Below are positions 1 through 12,500 of a stretch of DNA of 64,000 nt, one piece after another. The notes under the pieces are model-generated. The model ran no database searches and had not been told where the DNA came from. It was given only the letters and a program-made list of their open reading frames with translations. The stretch's first letter is position 1, and every line of letters begins with the position of its first letter. This stretch comes from Telopea speciosissima (lineage: Eukaryota > Streptophyta > Magnoliopsida > Proteales > Proteaceae), in assembly GCF_018873765.1 (NCBI RefSeq), contig NC_057925.1, forward strand, positions 62,194,470-62,258,469, read 5' to 3'. A program made the translations under genes and the position numbers.

Positions 1-180
1 GTTGGATCGGATCGGCCGATACAACTGAGTTGGGCGATCCAATCAACGATCCAGTCAAACCATGTTGTATCGGTCAAATTTTGGGATCTGCCTCGACTGA
101 TAGTGATCCGATCCGGCCAATATCGGCTGATCCGATCCGGCCAATATTGGCTGATCCGATCCGATACCTCAAACCATGGT
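1..180. repeat. Short tandem/dispersed repeat in an importin intron
   Basis: Two complete 24-bp units (105-128 and 129-152), each starting GATCCGATCCGG, are followed by a partial third. The first 20 bases carry the same motif in inverse orientation. The stretch lies upstream of the first visible importin exon, so it is intronic. The rest up to 515 is AT-rich intron ending in a normal acceptor. I cannot assign the repeat to a transposon family. Confidence 0.6.
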
Positions 181-515
181 GTGACCCTTTACCATTTACA
201 TGTTTTTGTTTGTTTGTTTGTTTTGTTTGCCATACATTTTTTATACTGCTAATAGCTCCTCATATTATGTTAAGGTATTTGCTACATAGTTTGTAGATCC
301 TTTAAGATGGAAAATTGGCCGCATATTGTTGTCTGAGATTTATCTTATTGACCAGCACTCAGTTTATGTTTCTAAACATATTTTGTCTGTCTAATGCATT
401 TGTTTTTTGTTTTTTTTTGGAGGGGGGGCATCTATGACTATCTTATACCTTTACTCTGCTTACTCGGCCAGAACATTTGTCTTACTGTTATCTTCAAATC
501 TTTTGAACTCTATAG

Positions 516-3500
516 GCACATGCTGCTTCAGCAGTCCTCAACTTCAGTGAAAACTGTACACCAGATATCTTAACACCTTATTTGGATGGGATAATAAGCA
601 AATTGCTTGTACTCCTACAGGTATGTCTTTGTTGATTGTTCCTTCTTGTATGCCAGATGCTCACTGACATGCAAACATGGTTATGAGCATTTTTATACTT
701 ATGTACTTACTTCCTGTGTCCCTAGATGATTCTCTTTTGGAAAAAAAACCTAAAGTTAAAGGAGAAGTGGTTAAAGCATTAAAAGACCCAATATTTTCCA
801 AAATTGTCCTTCCATTAGTTGGGTAAAAATGCTTTTCAAATTGGATAACAAATGCAAGGGTTAATGTGGTAGGATCTCCTAAGAATTCATTACTTAATTT
901 GTGTAATGGACCAACACTTTGGGTCCAAAAAAAAAAAGAAGGAAAGGAGGACTTTTTTTACGCAGTGGAAGGAGTATTTTTTATGTTTACTTATAGAATT
1001 TTATTTACACATGTACAAACATGTCAATGTACCAAGACATATTTTGGCCATTTAAGCCTACATATTCTGGAGGTTTATATGGTGGAGTGGATAACTATAT
1101 TGTATGTTTGGTCCAGAATGGGAAGCAAATGGTGCAAGAAGGGGCGTTGACAGCTTTAGCATCAGTTGCGGATTCATCCCAGGTAGTTACTACAATCTCG
1201 TTTACCTTATTAGTAATGCATTTTTGGTTTGAAATGATGTAGTCTTACACTTTGCATTCGTCCATAGGAACACTTCCAAAAATACTATGACGCTGTTATG
1301 CCTTATCTGAAAGCTATCTTGGTTAATGCAACTGACAAGTCTAACCGCATGCTTCGTGCCAAATCAATGGAATGCATTAGTTTGGTTGGAATGGCTGTTG
1401 GAAAGGAGAAGTTCAGGGATGATGCCAAGCAGGTGATAATGAAAAACATTTCTACTTCATTATGGCATTCATTTATGATTATAATGATCTGATAGCTGTG
1501 CAACTAAGGGCCACCCCTCAGTCAGATGTTAAAATCTCAGGCTGCCAGCGGGTGATGCTGGATTGAGTCTGAGAGTAACCACTTTGTGCAAAAAATGCTG
1601 AACGTTAGGACTGACCTCAATCCAACCCTTCTGGGTCCCTGCAAAAGTGGGAATTGCACCAGGTTTGGTCCTTTTTGATAAATGTGCAACTATTGATTTC
1701 TTAAAGTTTTCTAGAAATGAAATCAAGTTCTCACCAAATTCTTTTGACTCTTTAATTTGGTGCCAGTTGAATTAGAATTGTAGTTGATGCTATGTAGCTG
1801 TCATTGGTTTTGGATTTGGAGGATGATTAATATTAGTTGTTGCTTTGGAGCTATTATACTTCTCCAGTGTATATTTTGGATGACCACCGGATTTTTGTAG
1901 GAACACTTAGGCCTGTGGGGCTCATTTTTGGTTTTTATGGCTTTTTGAAAGGTTATGGAAGTGCTTATGGCTTTGCAAGGGTCTCAAATGGAGACAGATG
2001 ATCCGACAACAAGTTACATGCTACAAGTATGTTCGTTCATTTAAATGTTCTAAACTAGTCTGAGGATTATATCAATAATGTCTTCCATGCATTATGGTTG
2101 TTGGATGATATAAATTTTCTTTTATCATTTTGCAGGCATGGGCTAGACTCTGCAAGTGTCTAGGGCAGGATTTCCTCCCTTACATGAGTGTTGTTATGCC
2201 ACCACTACTTCAATCTGCTCAGCTTAAACCTGATGTAACCATTACATCTGCAGATTCTGATGATGATATTGATGAATCAGATGATGAAAGGTTTGCCTTC
2301 AGTTCCAGAAGTTCATTAAATTGCTGAGATCTTTATAACAATGCTTTAGATTGTTATAGTAGTAGATTTGTGAACTTTTATTTCATGTTGATGCTAAATA
2401 TGGATAAGTTGCACAACTGTTTTTTGTCCCAGAATGGACAAAAATTCCATAACTTTCAATTACGCATTGTTATTATTATTGTTGCGTATTTGTTAGATTA
2501 AGCAGTTAAGTTTTCTGTTTATTTATGCTTGTTGGATATGCCTGTTCTCAAATGTGAAAATATGGCAGACCATTTAGTGGGTTCCATTTGTTGGCTAACA
2601 TTTTTTCTATGGAGATTTTTTTCTGAAACCTTCTCCTTAGAATTTAAGGTTTTATGCTTCTCTCTCTTTGTTCCCCTCCCTGGGGGAGGGTATTGATTAG
2701 GCGTGAACCTGAGAGAGTTTTTTATATGATTTATGATTTTTGTATGAAAGCGTCATAAAGAATGGGTTGTTTCACCTCCTTGGTGTATAAATTCAAATTA
2801 GCGAGCCTGTATCTGTCTGAGCCGCAGTCACTATCAGTAGCAGAGACAGAAGCCACTAGATTGTTCTGTTTCTACGTATGCCATGAGGCAGATGGCATCC
2901 TGGTTTAGTTTTATCATGTGTTTTACATCTATTTGTTTGCATAACATGGAGTTATAGCAATTGGTTAAGGAGAAAGTAACGATAATCAAAATTGTATTAA
3001 TTTTTTTTTGTCTGTTTATTTGTGCAAGGTTTTGTCTTCGTTTTGCTAAGTTTCTGTATTCTATTACAGTATTGAGACTATTACTCTGGGAGATAAAAGG
3101 ATAGGGATCAAAACTAGTGTACTAGAGGAGAAAGCTACGGCTTGTAATATGCTATGTTGCTATGCAGATGAATTAAAGGAGGGGTTCTATCCATGGATTG
3201 ATCAGGTTGGTTAGTGATTGATGCAACTATATTTTTATTTGGTTTCTTGTAAACAATTTTTTTTTACTGATCAACTGGGTTCTTAAAATGTGCAGGTTGC
3301 TCCTACTTTAGTTCCACTTCTCAAATTTTATTTCCATGAAGAAGTTAGGAAGGCTGCTGTTTCAGGTATTAGTTTTATTATAAGCTTGTTAAACATTTTG
3401 TTTTGTTCAAGTTGCTGTCATTTTCTTGATCTTTTTATGTAACGCAACCATTTTTTATTTTTAGCCATGCCGGAGCTATTGCGTTCAGCTAAACTAGCTG

Positions 3501-6500
3501 TGGAAAAAGGGCAAGCCCAAGGTCGGAATGAATCTTATATTAAGCAGTTGTCTGACTATATTATACCTGCTTTGGTGGAAGCTTTACACAAGGTCATCCT
3601 ATAGTTTTTATTCATTTGTGTTCTCAATTTGTACTGCTTTCTGACATATTTCTGTACCCAGTGCTTATTGTTGATATATTGATGTGTCCTCTGAGTTGCA
3701 ATTGGTGTTTCAGGAACCTGAGACAGAAATTTGTGCAAGCATGCTGGATGCTTTGAATGAATGTATTCAGGTCTGTGATTTTCTTGGATTTACCGAATCC
3801 CGAAATATATGTATTGCATACTTGTTTTACATTCCTTCCCCCCTCCCCCCCCCTGCCCCCGCCCTTGCCCTTTTAAATATAGCAAGAAAACCAGACTGTA
3901 TTAGAATTTGATGATATGAAAAATAGATTGAGGATGTGGGGCTGGTTGACTGAAGAAATTTGCTTTAAGAAAGTAACAGATTCAAGCCGGATTGAGTGTA
4001 GGGTTAGGGATGTTCACCACCAGTTAAAGGTAAGATTATAAGTTTTCTGAGTGCTAGGATGAACTACAGTTGGGGCAGGATTTTGAATGTGGTTCGGAGA
4101 ATCGCTGAATGAAATGAAGATTACATAAAAAATATAATATCATCAAATACAAAGTTAGAATTTATTTAGAAAAGAGTGAATTTATATAGAATAGTGAAAA
4201 AAGTTGTTAGGGATTGTTCACTAGCAGTTAAAAGGTAAGATTATAAATTTTATTCGTGCTAGGATTAACTAAAAAGTTGGGGCAGGATTTTGGATGTGGC
4301 TAAGAGAATCGCTGAGTATAAAATTGCATAAAAAAATAATAACATCAAATACAAAAGTAGATTTCATTTTGGCCCCGTTTGTTTAGCAGGGTCTGTAGGG
4401 TGGGATTCTTGTGGGACTGGGACCCACATGGTGATGGGATGGGAATCATAAACCGACAGGAATGGGAAAGTTGAAGTTCCCCTTAACTTTAGAGAGAGAG
4501 AAAGAGCAGATTGGGACCATCTACTTCTTTCTCCCTCCTTCCTACCTGTTGCAGAGATGGACTGAGCCAGATCGGTGCTGCCTTGGGTGGCGCCAGCAAG
4601 TGGTGCTGCCTTGGATGGCGCCTGCAGGTGATTTCATTTACAAGGGAAATCCTGTGGATTTTTGGCAAAGTCCCATCAAATCGGTGGGACTTTGCAAAGG
4701 GGTGGGGTGGGAGAAACTTAAGGCCACATAGGCTGACAGGAAAAGCTGAGATGTTTTTTGTTGTATCCCCAATTTCCTAATCCTACCCCATATGATCAAA
4801 TGATCTCAAATCCCATGGGGGTGTGTTAGTTTGTTACAACTATTCCACCCCTTAAATCCCACCCTATTAAATGAACAGGCCATTAGAGAAAGAGTGAATT
4901 TATATAGAAAGAAGAGTGAAAAAAAACCAAGTTCTTTTCCCGTTTTTGAAAAATGAATTGAAGTAGTAGATTTTATAATTCAAATGAATTTTCTGTTTGT
5001 GGGTCAGCCAATGGCCTAGAACAGTTTAATAAGCTTATGTTAGGCTGAAATGGTTAGTGCTTCCAAAATTTAATACTCTAAACTTTGGTTGATAATATCC
5101 GTTTTAAGCTATCTGAAAACAAATTTTTGGAAATTCCAATGAAATAAGATGATACTTTACAAACTGGGAGAAACAGAGAAGATGGTACATGAGTTAGATA
5201 GAGAAGTTCAACCAAAATCATACTGAGGAATATCTGTTCATCGCACCTGGGGGACCTTGGAAGTATCACACCATGAAGAGATGTGGAAGGAAAATTGCAT
5301 ACACATCATAGTAGCAGAAAACCTTCATTAATTTATGTGACAATGAGCTTATCCACATAACTTATATGAAAATGAAGTATAAGAGATCTTAATTTATGCT
5401 TTACTCGATTAGACTCTTTATCTGACTTGAGAGTTTCTGGATAGATTAATCATGTACAGATTCTTACCCTGCTGGTACATTGGTTGTACTACACAAATTG
5501 TGTCAGAAGCATATTACCTTGGATTTGTAAGATAGTTTTAACTGAAAAACTGGTAATAATTGCTACCAACTACTGTCTCTATCATTATTTCTTAAAAATT
5601 GCTAAACTATCAAGTAGATTCTAATCCTCACTATAGCACCAGTGAATTCATGAACCTTTTTCCTGAGATTGCATCATGTTCTCATGTTCCGCTAGCTCGT
5701 TCTGAAAGAAGCCATGAGCTCACTTTATGACTACATTCTCATCGTCTCTTTCAGATATCTGGATCACTTCTGGATGAAAGCCAGGTGAGATCCATAGTTG
5801 ATGAAATAAAGCAAGTAATAACAGCTAGCTCAACTAGAAAAACAGAAAGAGCAGAGAGGGCCAAAGCAGAGGACTTTGATGCAGAGGAAGGGGAGTTGCT
5901 TAAAGAAGAAAATGAGCAAGAAGAAGAAGTCTTTGACCAAGTGCGTTTCCAAATTACTGTGTTAATGGATATTTTTAATAGCCAAGTTTGTTTTCACATT
6001 GACTTATGTTACTTCTTCTCATTCAGGTTGGTGATTGCTTGGGCACATTGATCAAAACATTCAAGGCCTCTTTCTTACCTTTCTTCGATGAGCTTTCTTC
6101 CTATATAACACCTATGTGGGTGAGTTAATACAAGACTCGACTATTACGCAAATCTTTTCTTATGGATTTAAGCTGATATTGGCCGATGGGTCATTAGTAA
6201 GCAATCCAGTTATTTTAGTAATTGTTGCATGCACTGTTAGTTGAACATCCAAAAGGTTCAATATTTTGGTTTCGACTATAGGATTTCGAACTTGGTTGAA
6301 ACCGAAATGGCCAAAATATGTCATTGGAATGGCCGAAATTGCATTGAAATATAACCCATTTCAGTTAAAAAACCGACACTTTGAATACCCTTCAATTCAC
6401 ATGCCAATTCGTTTCTACAACTGTTGACACCGTCAAAATTTTGAACTATGTCATCCCTGTAGTACAATTGTATGATGCAGTGACGATGGCATCTATGACC

Positions 6501-9500
6501 ATGTAATATCACTTCAAACAGAAGATATGCCTTTCTGTTGTTGCCATTTCCAATTGGAGCACTCATTTGCAAACTGACAAATATATCACTTTTAATGTTG
6601 GCTTTCTTGTTGAACATACTATTACTACTACCACCACCACTACCGCCACTACTAATATTAATTTAATTTTGATAAACTAGTATGCACTCATTGATGAGAG
6701 AAATTACTAATTCTCTTACTAGTCCTGCTGTCAGCCATAAATATTGAAGTGGGGGAAAAGCAAGTACTTTATCCACATATAATAGAATTCTCTTGTTTTC
6801 ATATTTGTAATGAACCATGTATGACATTTGATAATTATTAAATGGTTTTTAATTTTATATCTATTCATTACTAATGCATATATAAGTTGTTTTAATTGAA
6901 TTACGTATGTTGTTGTACTAAATTTTGTGTGGAATAGGCCATATTAGATAATGTATACAGTAGCGTACAGCGTATACTATCAAACTAGGGTTCGAAGACA
7001 AACTACCATTTTGGGTGTGTTTTTTTTTTTATTATAAAAAATCTAAGGGTTTCCACTATGTTTAGAGGGCTTAAAATATGGTTTCCTAGAAATTTCTGGA
7101 CCTAATTTGACCAGTTGGGCCTCGAAGAACAATCAGCGAAACCTTCCAGGTTTTGATTGAAATTTCACGTTTTGCGACTTATTTCGGTATCGAGTCTGAT
7201 TGAAACCAGGTTCGGAACTCGAACCTGGAAGTATGGTTTTCTGTTCTGCAAGAGGATTGAAGAAGTCTTGTGCTGAAAGGTCCCAATATGATTGAAAATA
7301 CAAAGCAATTATCCTTGAGATGATTAGCTGTAGTTGCAGTCTGGTTGCCTAGCCGTCCTGTCTAACCAGTTACTGATTCTTTGGTTTTACTGGGAATCTC
7401 AGTTAACTACCCTGGTTGGTCTGTGGATATCTGGCTTTCTAAGCTTGACATAGATGTTCTTGTGAAAGTATTCAACAGTTATTAGATGGTCATACATCAT
7501 CCATAACCAAACACTAACACTTCCAGACACTAGACAGATTCTGGAATGCCCAAATCAGAATAAGAGGGTGCATAGTTGCAAATCACTTGAGGTGGCAGTG
7601 GAACTTAGATGGGTGCCATCCCCCTTCCCTTCCTTTTGAAGTTTCTGTGCAGTGTGTCTGTGGAATGTAATTTTTTTTGTAGTTTCAATGGCATTGCAGT
7701 TTGCAACCCTTCTCACTCTCACCGTCACGGTGGACTACCTCATTTGTGAGAGAGGTTGTACTCATCTACAGTTTTCCCCTCCTTTTCCTGTAGCTAGAAA
7801 GATGGGGAATGCCTGAGAGGGTGGATTTAGGACTTTGAACCATCATGGCCTATGTTTTTTTCTAGGATTCTACCTTTCACAGATTTTTGGAGCCTTTGGT
7901 GAGACTAAAACACTGTTGTCTTTTTGTATGATTTGTTTCACTTTTACAATTTTGATATGAACTTTGGGGGTAGTACTCCAATTTGATCTTTCAACCAATT
8001 CAACTTGACTAAGGTTAACCCTAACTATTATAAGAGCTGGAAGCCCTTAATCTCTGAGTAATCCTCATAATATATTGCAAGATTTACTTCTCTGATTATG
8101 AGCTAAGATACCTTAGGCTCCATTTGGTTGCAAGGGGAAAAAAGGGAAGGGAAGTGAAAATTTTAAACTTAAATAGGAAACTTTTGTAATCATTACCCCA
8201 TGTGACTATATCACTTACTCCAAATCATTCCATATTTGGTTATTAAATCTCACTTTACTTTGCATCCAATTCCTTTGGTTTAAAAAGTAAAAAAAAATTA
8301 CATGTAAAATGTATCATTACTAAATATGGTATGAAATTTAAGTAGTTTATACAATCACATGGGGTACTTATTACAAAAGTTTCTTTTTAAGGTTTGAAAA
8401 TTTTCACTTCCCTCCCCTTTAATTCCCCTTGCAACCAAACATAGCCTTAGGGTTGTGTCTGTTTGGGGGAATTCACTGGGAATATGAGGGCCCTGTTTGG
8501 TAACTTTTTTTTGGAGTGATTCTAGTATTTTTTGTTCTCGAGGAACACTTTGAGAGTGGAATTGTGTTTGGCAATTCTGAGTTGATTTTTTGTTCCTGTA
8601 GAATGAACTGGTCTCAGGGCCCAAAAAGTGCCCCGAGATTTTTAAAAAAAATCCAGGATTAAAATTTTTTTTGGGAGGATCACTCCAAATTTAATTAAGC
8701 CCGAGCCTGATGTTCCTGTCTCTCTCTCTCTCTCGGTTGTGAGCCCTCCCACACCCTGGTTCCAATCGCATCGCTGCAGCTACCACCACCTCTTTCCTTT
8801 TGATCTGATCACTGTCGCGATCTCCTCCCCGGATCCACCACAACAATAGCCCTTCCACCTCCACCATCATTGTCTCCCTTGGTCTATGAAAGCCACACCA
8901 ACAACAAACAACAAACTACAAACTCAGCCTTATCCCAACTTACTGGGGTCGGCTACATGGATCCAATCAAACAAAGTAGGTAAAAACTGCGAAGTGAAAG
9001 AGAAGAATGGGAAAATGAGATGAGAAGTGAAAAAATGAAAAATGACCAAATGAACAAAGGAAAATACAAGAAAAGTGAAAGAGGAAAGAGGCAAAGCCCA
9101 GCAAGTCAGGAGAATCTCAGCTAAGTAGGGTCTGCTACATGGATCCTTGTCCTCCAATAGGCTCTGTCCGAGGCATACATGGCATGAGACCTAGACTATG
9201 CGTGTCCTCACAACTTCTCCTATGGTCAGTTTAGGTCTGCCCTGCGCTCTTTTAGCTCCATCAATTGGAATCATATCACTCCTCCTTACTGGGGCATCCT
9301 TAGGCCTTCGTTGAACATGACCAAACCACCTCAGACGACTCTCTCGGAGCTTGTCATTCATTGGAGCAACTCCCAATTCAGCTCTGATACGATCATTCCT
9401 TACTTAATCCTTCCTTGTTTTTCCACCTCTACCACACAAAGCTTCTCAATATGACACTTTTTAACACGAAAGCCACACCATATGTGTTAAATGTGTTCCC

Positions 9501-12500
9501 TGGTCAAGTAGAGGAACTAGTTCTGAAACAAGCAACCAACCAACCAATAAAACCTTACTCAAAAGTGTCAAACAGCTCGTGCACAAAATTGAGGCAAACA
9601 TTCTTCAAGCGATTCAAGTCTTTGGAGTTGGTACCCACAACAGTAGAAAAACAACAATAAACAACTAAGCCTAATCCCATCTAAATGGGATCAGCTACAT
9701 GGATCCTTGCAGAATAGAGTAAGAGAAAAGGAGAAATGAAGACAAAAGAGATGAGAAGTGTGAAAAACTGAAATGAAAGTAAGAGGAAAGAGTCCTAGCC
9801 CAGGAAGTCAGGGAAATCTCGGCTATATGGGGTCGGCAACATGATTCTTTACCCTCCATTAGGCTCTATACGAGGTCATACTTTTATAGAGCAGCACTGT
9901 TGCCTCCCTTGCTCTCATTGCCCTCCAGAGGAGAAGAAATCCCATCTTTGAAATAGCCTTTACTCTTCATCGATCAATGAAGGTGGCCCACTCATGCCAC
10001 ATGTGAGAATCAAGAGCTATAGTGCTGTCAATTAAGTTATCTACGACAAATGAAGAGCTATAGCCGTGGAAGTGTAGCCTTGTCGAAGGTGAAGCTTTGG
10101 CGAACTGGAGAGGGAATAAAGTGAGGCTTGTGAGAGGAGGGGTGTTGAGTAGGGTGGGGAAGATAGAGCATGCAGTTGTAGGGGCATGTTTGTGAAATTG
10201 GAAAACGGAATTCCAATTAGAGCCTTGAAGTGGTGGCCGTGTTCATGGTTGTAAGGAACTTTCAAGTTGAACTACCATTTAAGAAACAAACTAATGTAGT
10301 CCTAGATAGGTAGGAGACCTACTAGGAGCCAAACAACCGGATCAAATAACAAAAGGAGCTGCTGGTTCGAATGGACAGCCCTTGGATTTAGGTCAATTCC
10401 TAGGGTTTGGGTTGGATATTGGGAAAGGGGTTTATAGGGTATTAATGGGCAGGTCTGGGGGGTCAATATGGTATAAAAAGGTTAGGGTTTGGATGAGTTT
10501 TGAAATTCTGCAATTCTGGACAGAATTGAGTTGCAGGTTTTGGGCTTTAATGGAGTTAGGGTTTATGGGATTCAAACAGAAAATAAAGGGGATCAATTGG
10601 GGGAAAGGATTAGAGGATTAGAAGAAGAATTTTGGCGTCAAACTTACTGGAGATTCCACTGGCAGCAAGCTTCAACACTTGTGAAGGATAAAGCCACCTT
10701 CGAATTTGAAGAAGATCCTCCCAGCCGTCACGGCGTAAGGAGTCAACCGGATTCCACTAGTCCCTTTCCACCTTGATAGAACCACAAGGATGTACACTCA
10801 TAAGGAGCACAGGAGCAGCAACAATGGCAGCCAACAAGCAAAAGCTTTTTTCATTAATCAAATTCGTGTGCAATGCTGGCCTCCCTTACAAACTTATATA
10901 GAAGACTCAAAAATAGACTTAGACACTAAAAAGGAATGGCCTAATCCTATCCTTAACCTATTAGGTAATTTAAATTGACTAGGAAACTAAAATACTAAAG
11001 AAATATACTCAAAACATGGCTGGACTTATAGAGTCCTAATCCAGCCCAACTTACATCACATGACCACTTAACCAAGTCACATGATCACTTAAATTGAACC
11101 AATTGGATGTAACCAATTTGAACCGGTTCTATTAGAAAATATAAAAATAAACTAAGTATTGGGCTAATCCCGTATGCAACCTATGTACCCCTAGTTTAGG
11201 CTCATTAAAGTGGCCTAATACATAGAAAACCCTTGGGAACAAAGGCCCAACATGTATATAACCCAACCCTAGGCCTATTTCTAAAGAAATAAGCCAATAT
11301 CTATGATGAACCTGCATCAACTCTCCCCAACTTGAAAAAATTCGTCCTCGAATTTTGCAGTGATGAGGGGGAATCAATATGTGATCAGCAACTTTAACCA
11401 TCCCCAAACAAAATTCCGATGAGGCAAGAACATTGGGGATAAAGTCTTCAATGCGTGGAGCTTTCTCTTGAAGAACCATGGTGGCATAACAAACTCTATG
11501 TGTTCACTTTGTGAATCGCAGAAGAATGTCAATGTCTCGTCCATAGAGCCTTCAGTGTTAGCAACCTTCTCATCTAATGCATGAGACACAAGCTCCACCT
11601 CTTTAAGAGTAGCATCTTGAAGGTCATTGTTTTCCTTTGGAATGCTCTCAATCAGCTTTTCATCTTCTACTAGTTCAGCCTTATCTATATTGGTTTCTTC
11701 AACATAGATCACTTTAGTAGGATCTTCTGTTGGTGCATCTGCCATTGGTGAATCTTCAAACACAGTCGATGCCACTTGCGTTTGAGTTGACATGTTCGGC
11801 AGTCCGTGTGGCTGTACAGTCGATGTGGTCACCTTTGGTTGTAACCCTATTAGAGTAAATAAATGGTATAGCCGGTGTCGATCAGGTAGGACACACGAGT
11901 TGTTTTCAGGTTCAATCCGACCTTGTCGCTCGTCCAACCAATCACCACCTACTGCAATAAAACTCTTTGAATGTGGTACCAGCTGACACCAAGCACCATC
12001 ATGGTATGAAGAACACCCAAATTCAACACAGATTTTATCTGTAGGCATTATGCAAATCTCTCCTGATTGGGACAACATATCCACCACGGATTGTGAAATA
12101 ATGTTGTTACGTCGCCTCTCGTCAACAATTAATATGGTTGTGCTCCCATTGGGTAGACGTACTCGGGTCTTAAAAACGAATGGAGGTGGGTCTTTCGACG
12201 CTTGGTTGGAGCTTCCCTCCGCGATAGCTTTGATACCAATTAATGTAGTCCTAGATAGGTAGGAGACCTACTAGGAGCCAAACAACCGGATCAAATAACA
12301 AAAGGGGCTGCTGGTTCGAATAGACAACACTAGGATTTAGGTCAATTCCTAGGGTTTTGGTTGGATATTGGGAAAGGGGTTTATAGGGTATTAATGGGCA
12401 GGTCTAGGGGATCAATATGGTATAAAAAGGTTAGGGTTTGGATGAGTTTTGAAATTTTGCAATTTTGGACAGAATTGAGTTGCAAGTTTTGGGCTTTAAT

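Noticed and set aside
8485..8700. Another MITE starting GGGCCCTGTTTGGTAAC
   Set aside because: The left end looks typical, but I could not find a matching inverted right end or target duplication.
11792..12262. Plus-strand ORFs inside the non-autonomous LTR element
   Set aside because: They are opposite to the element's own orientation and mirror the longer minus-strand frame.
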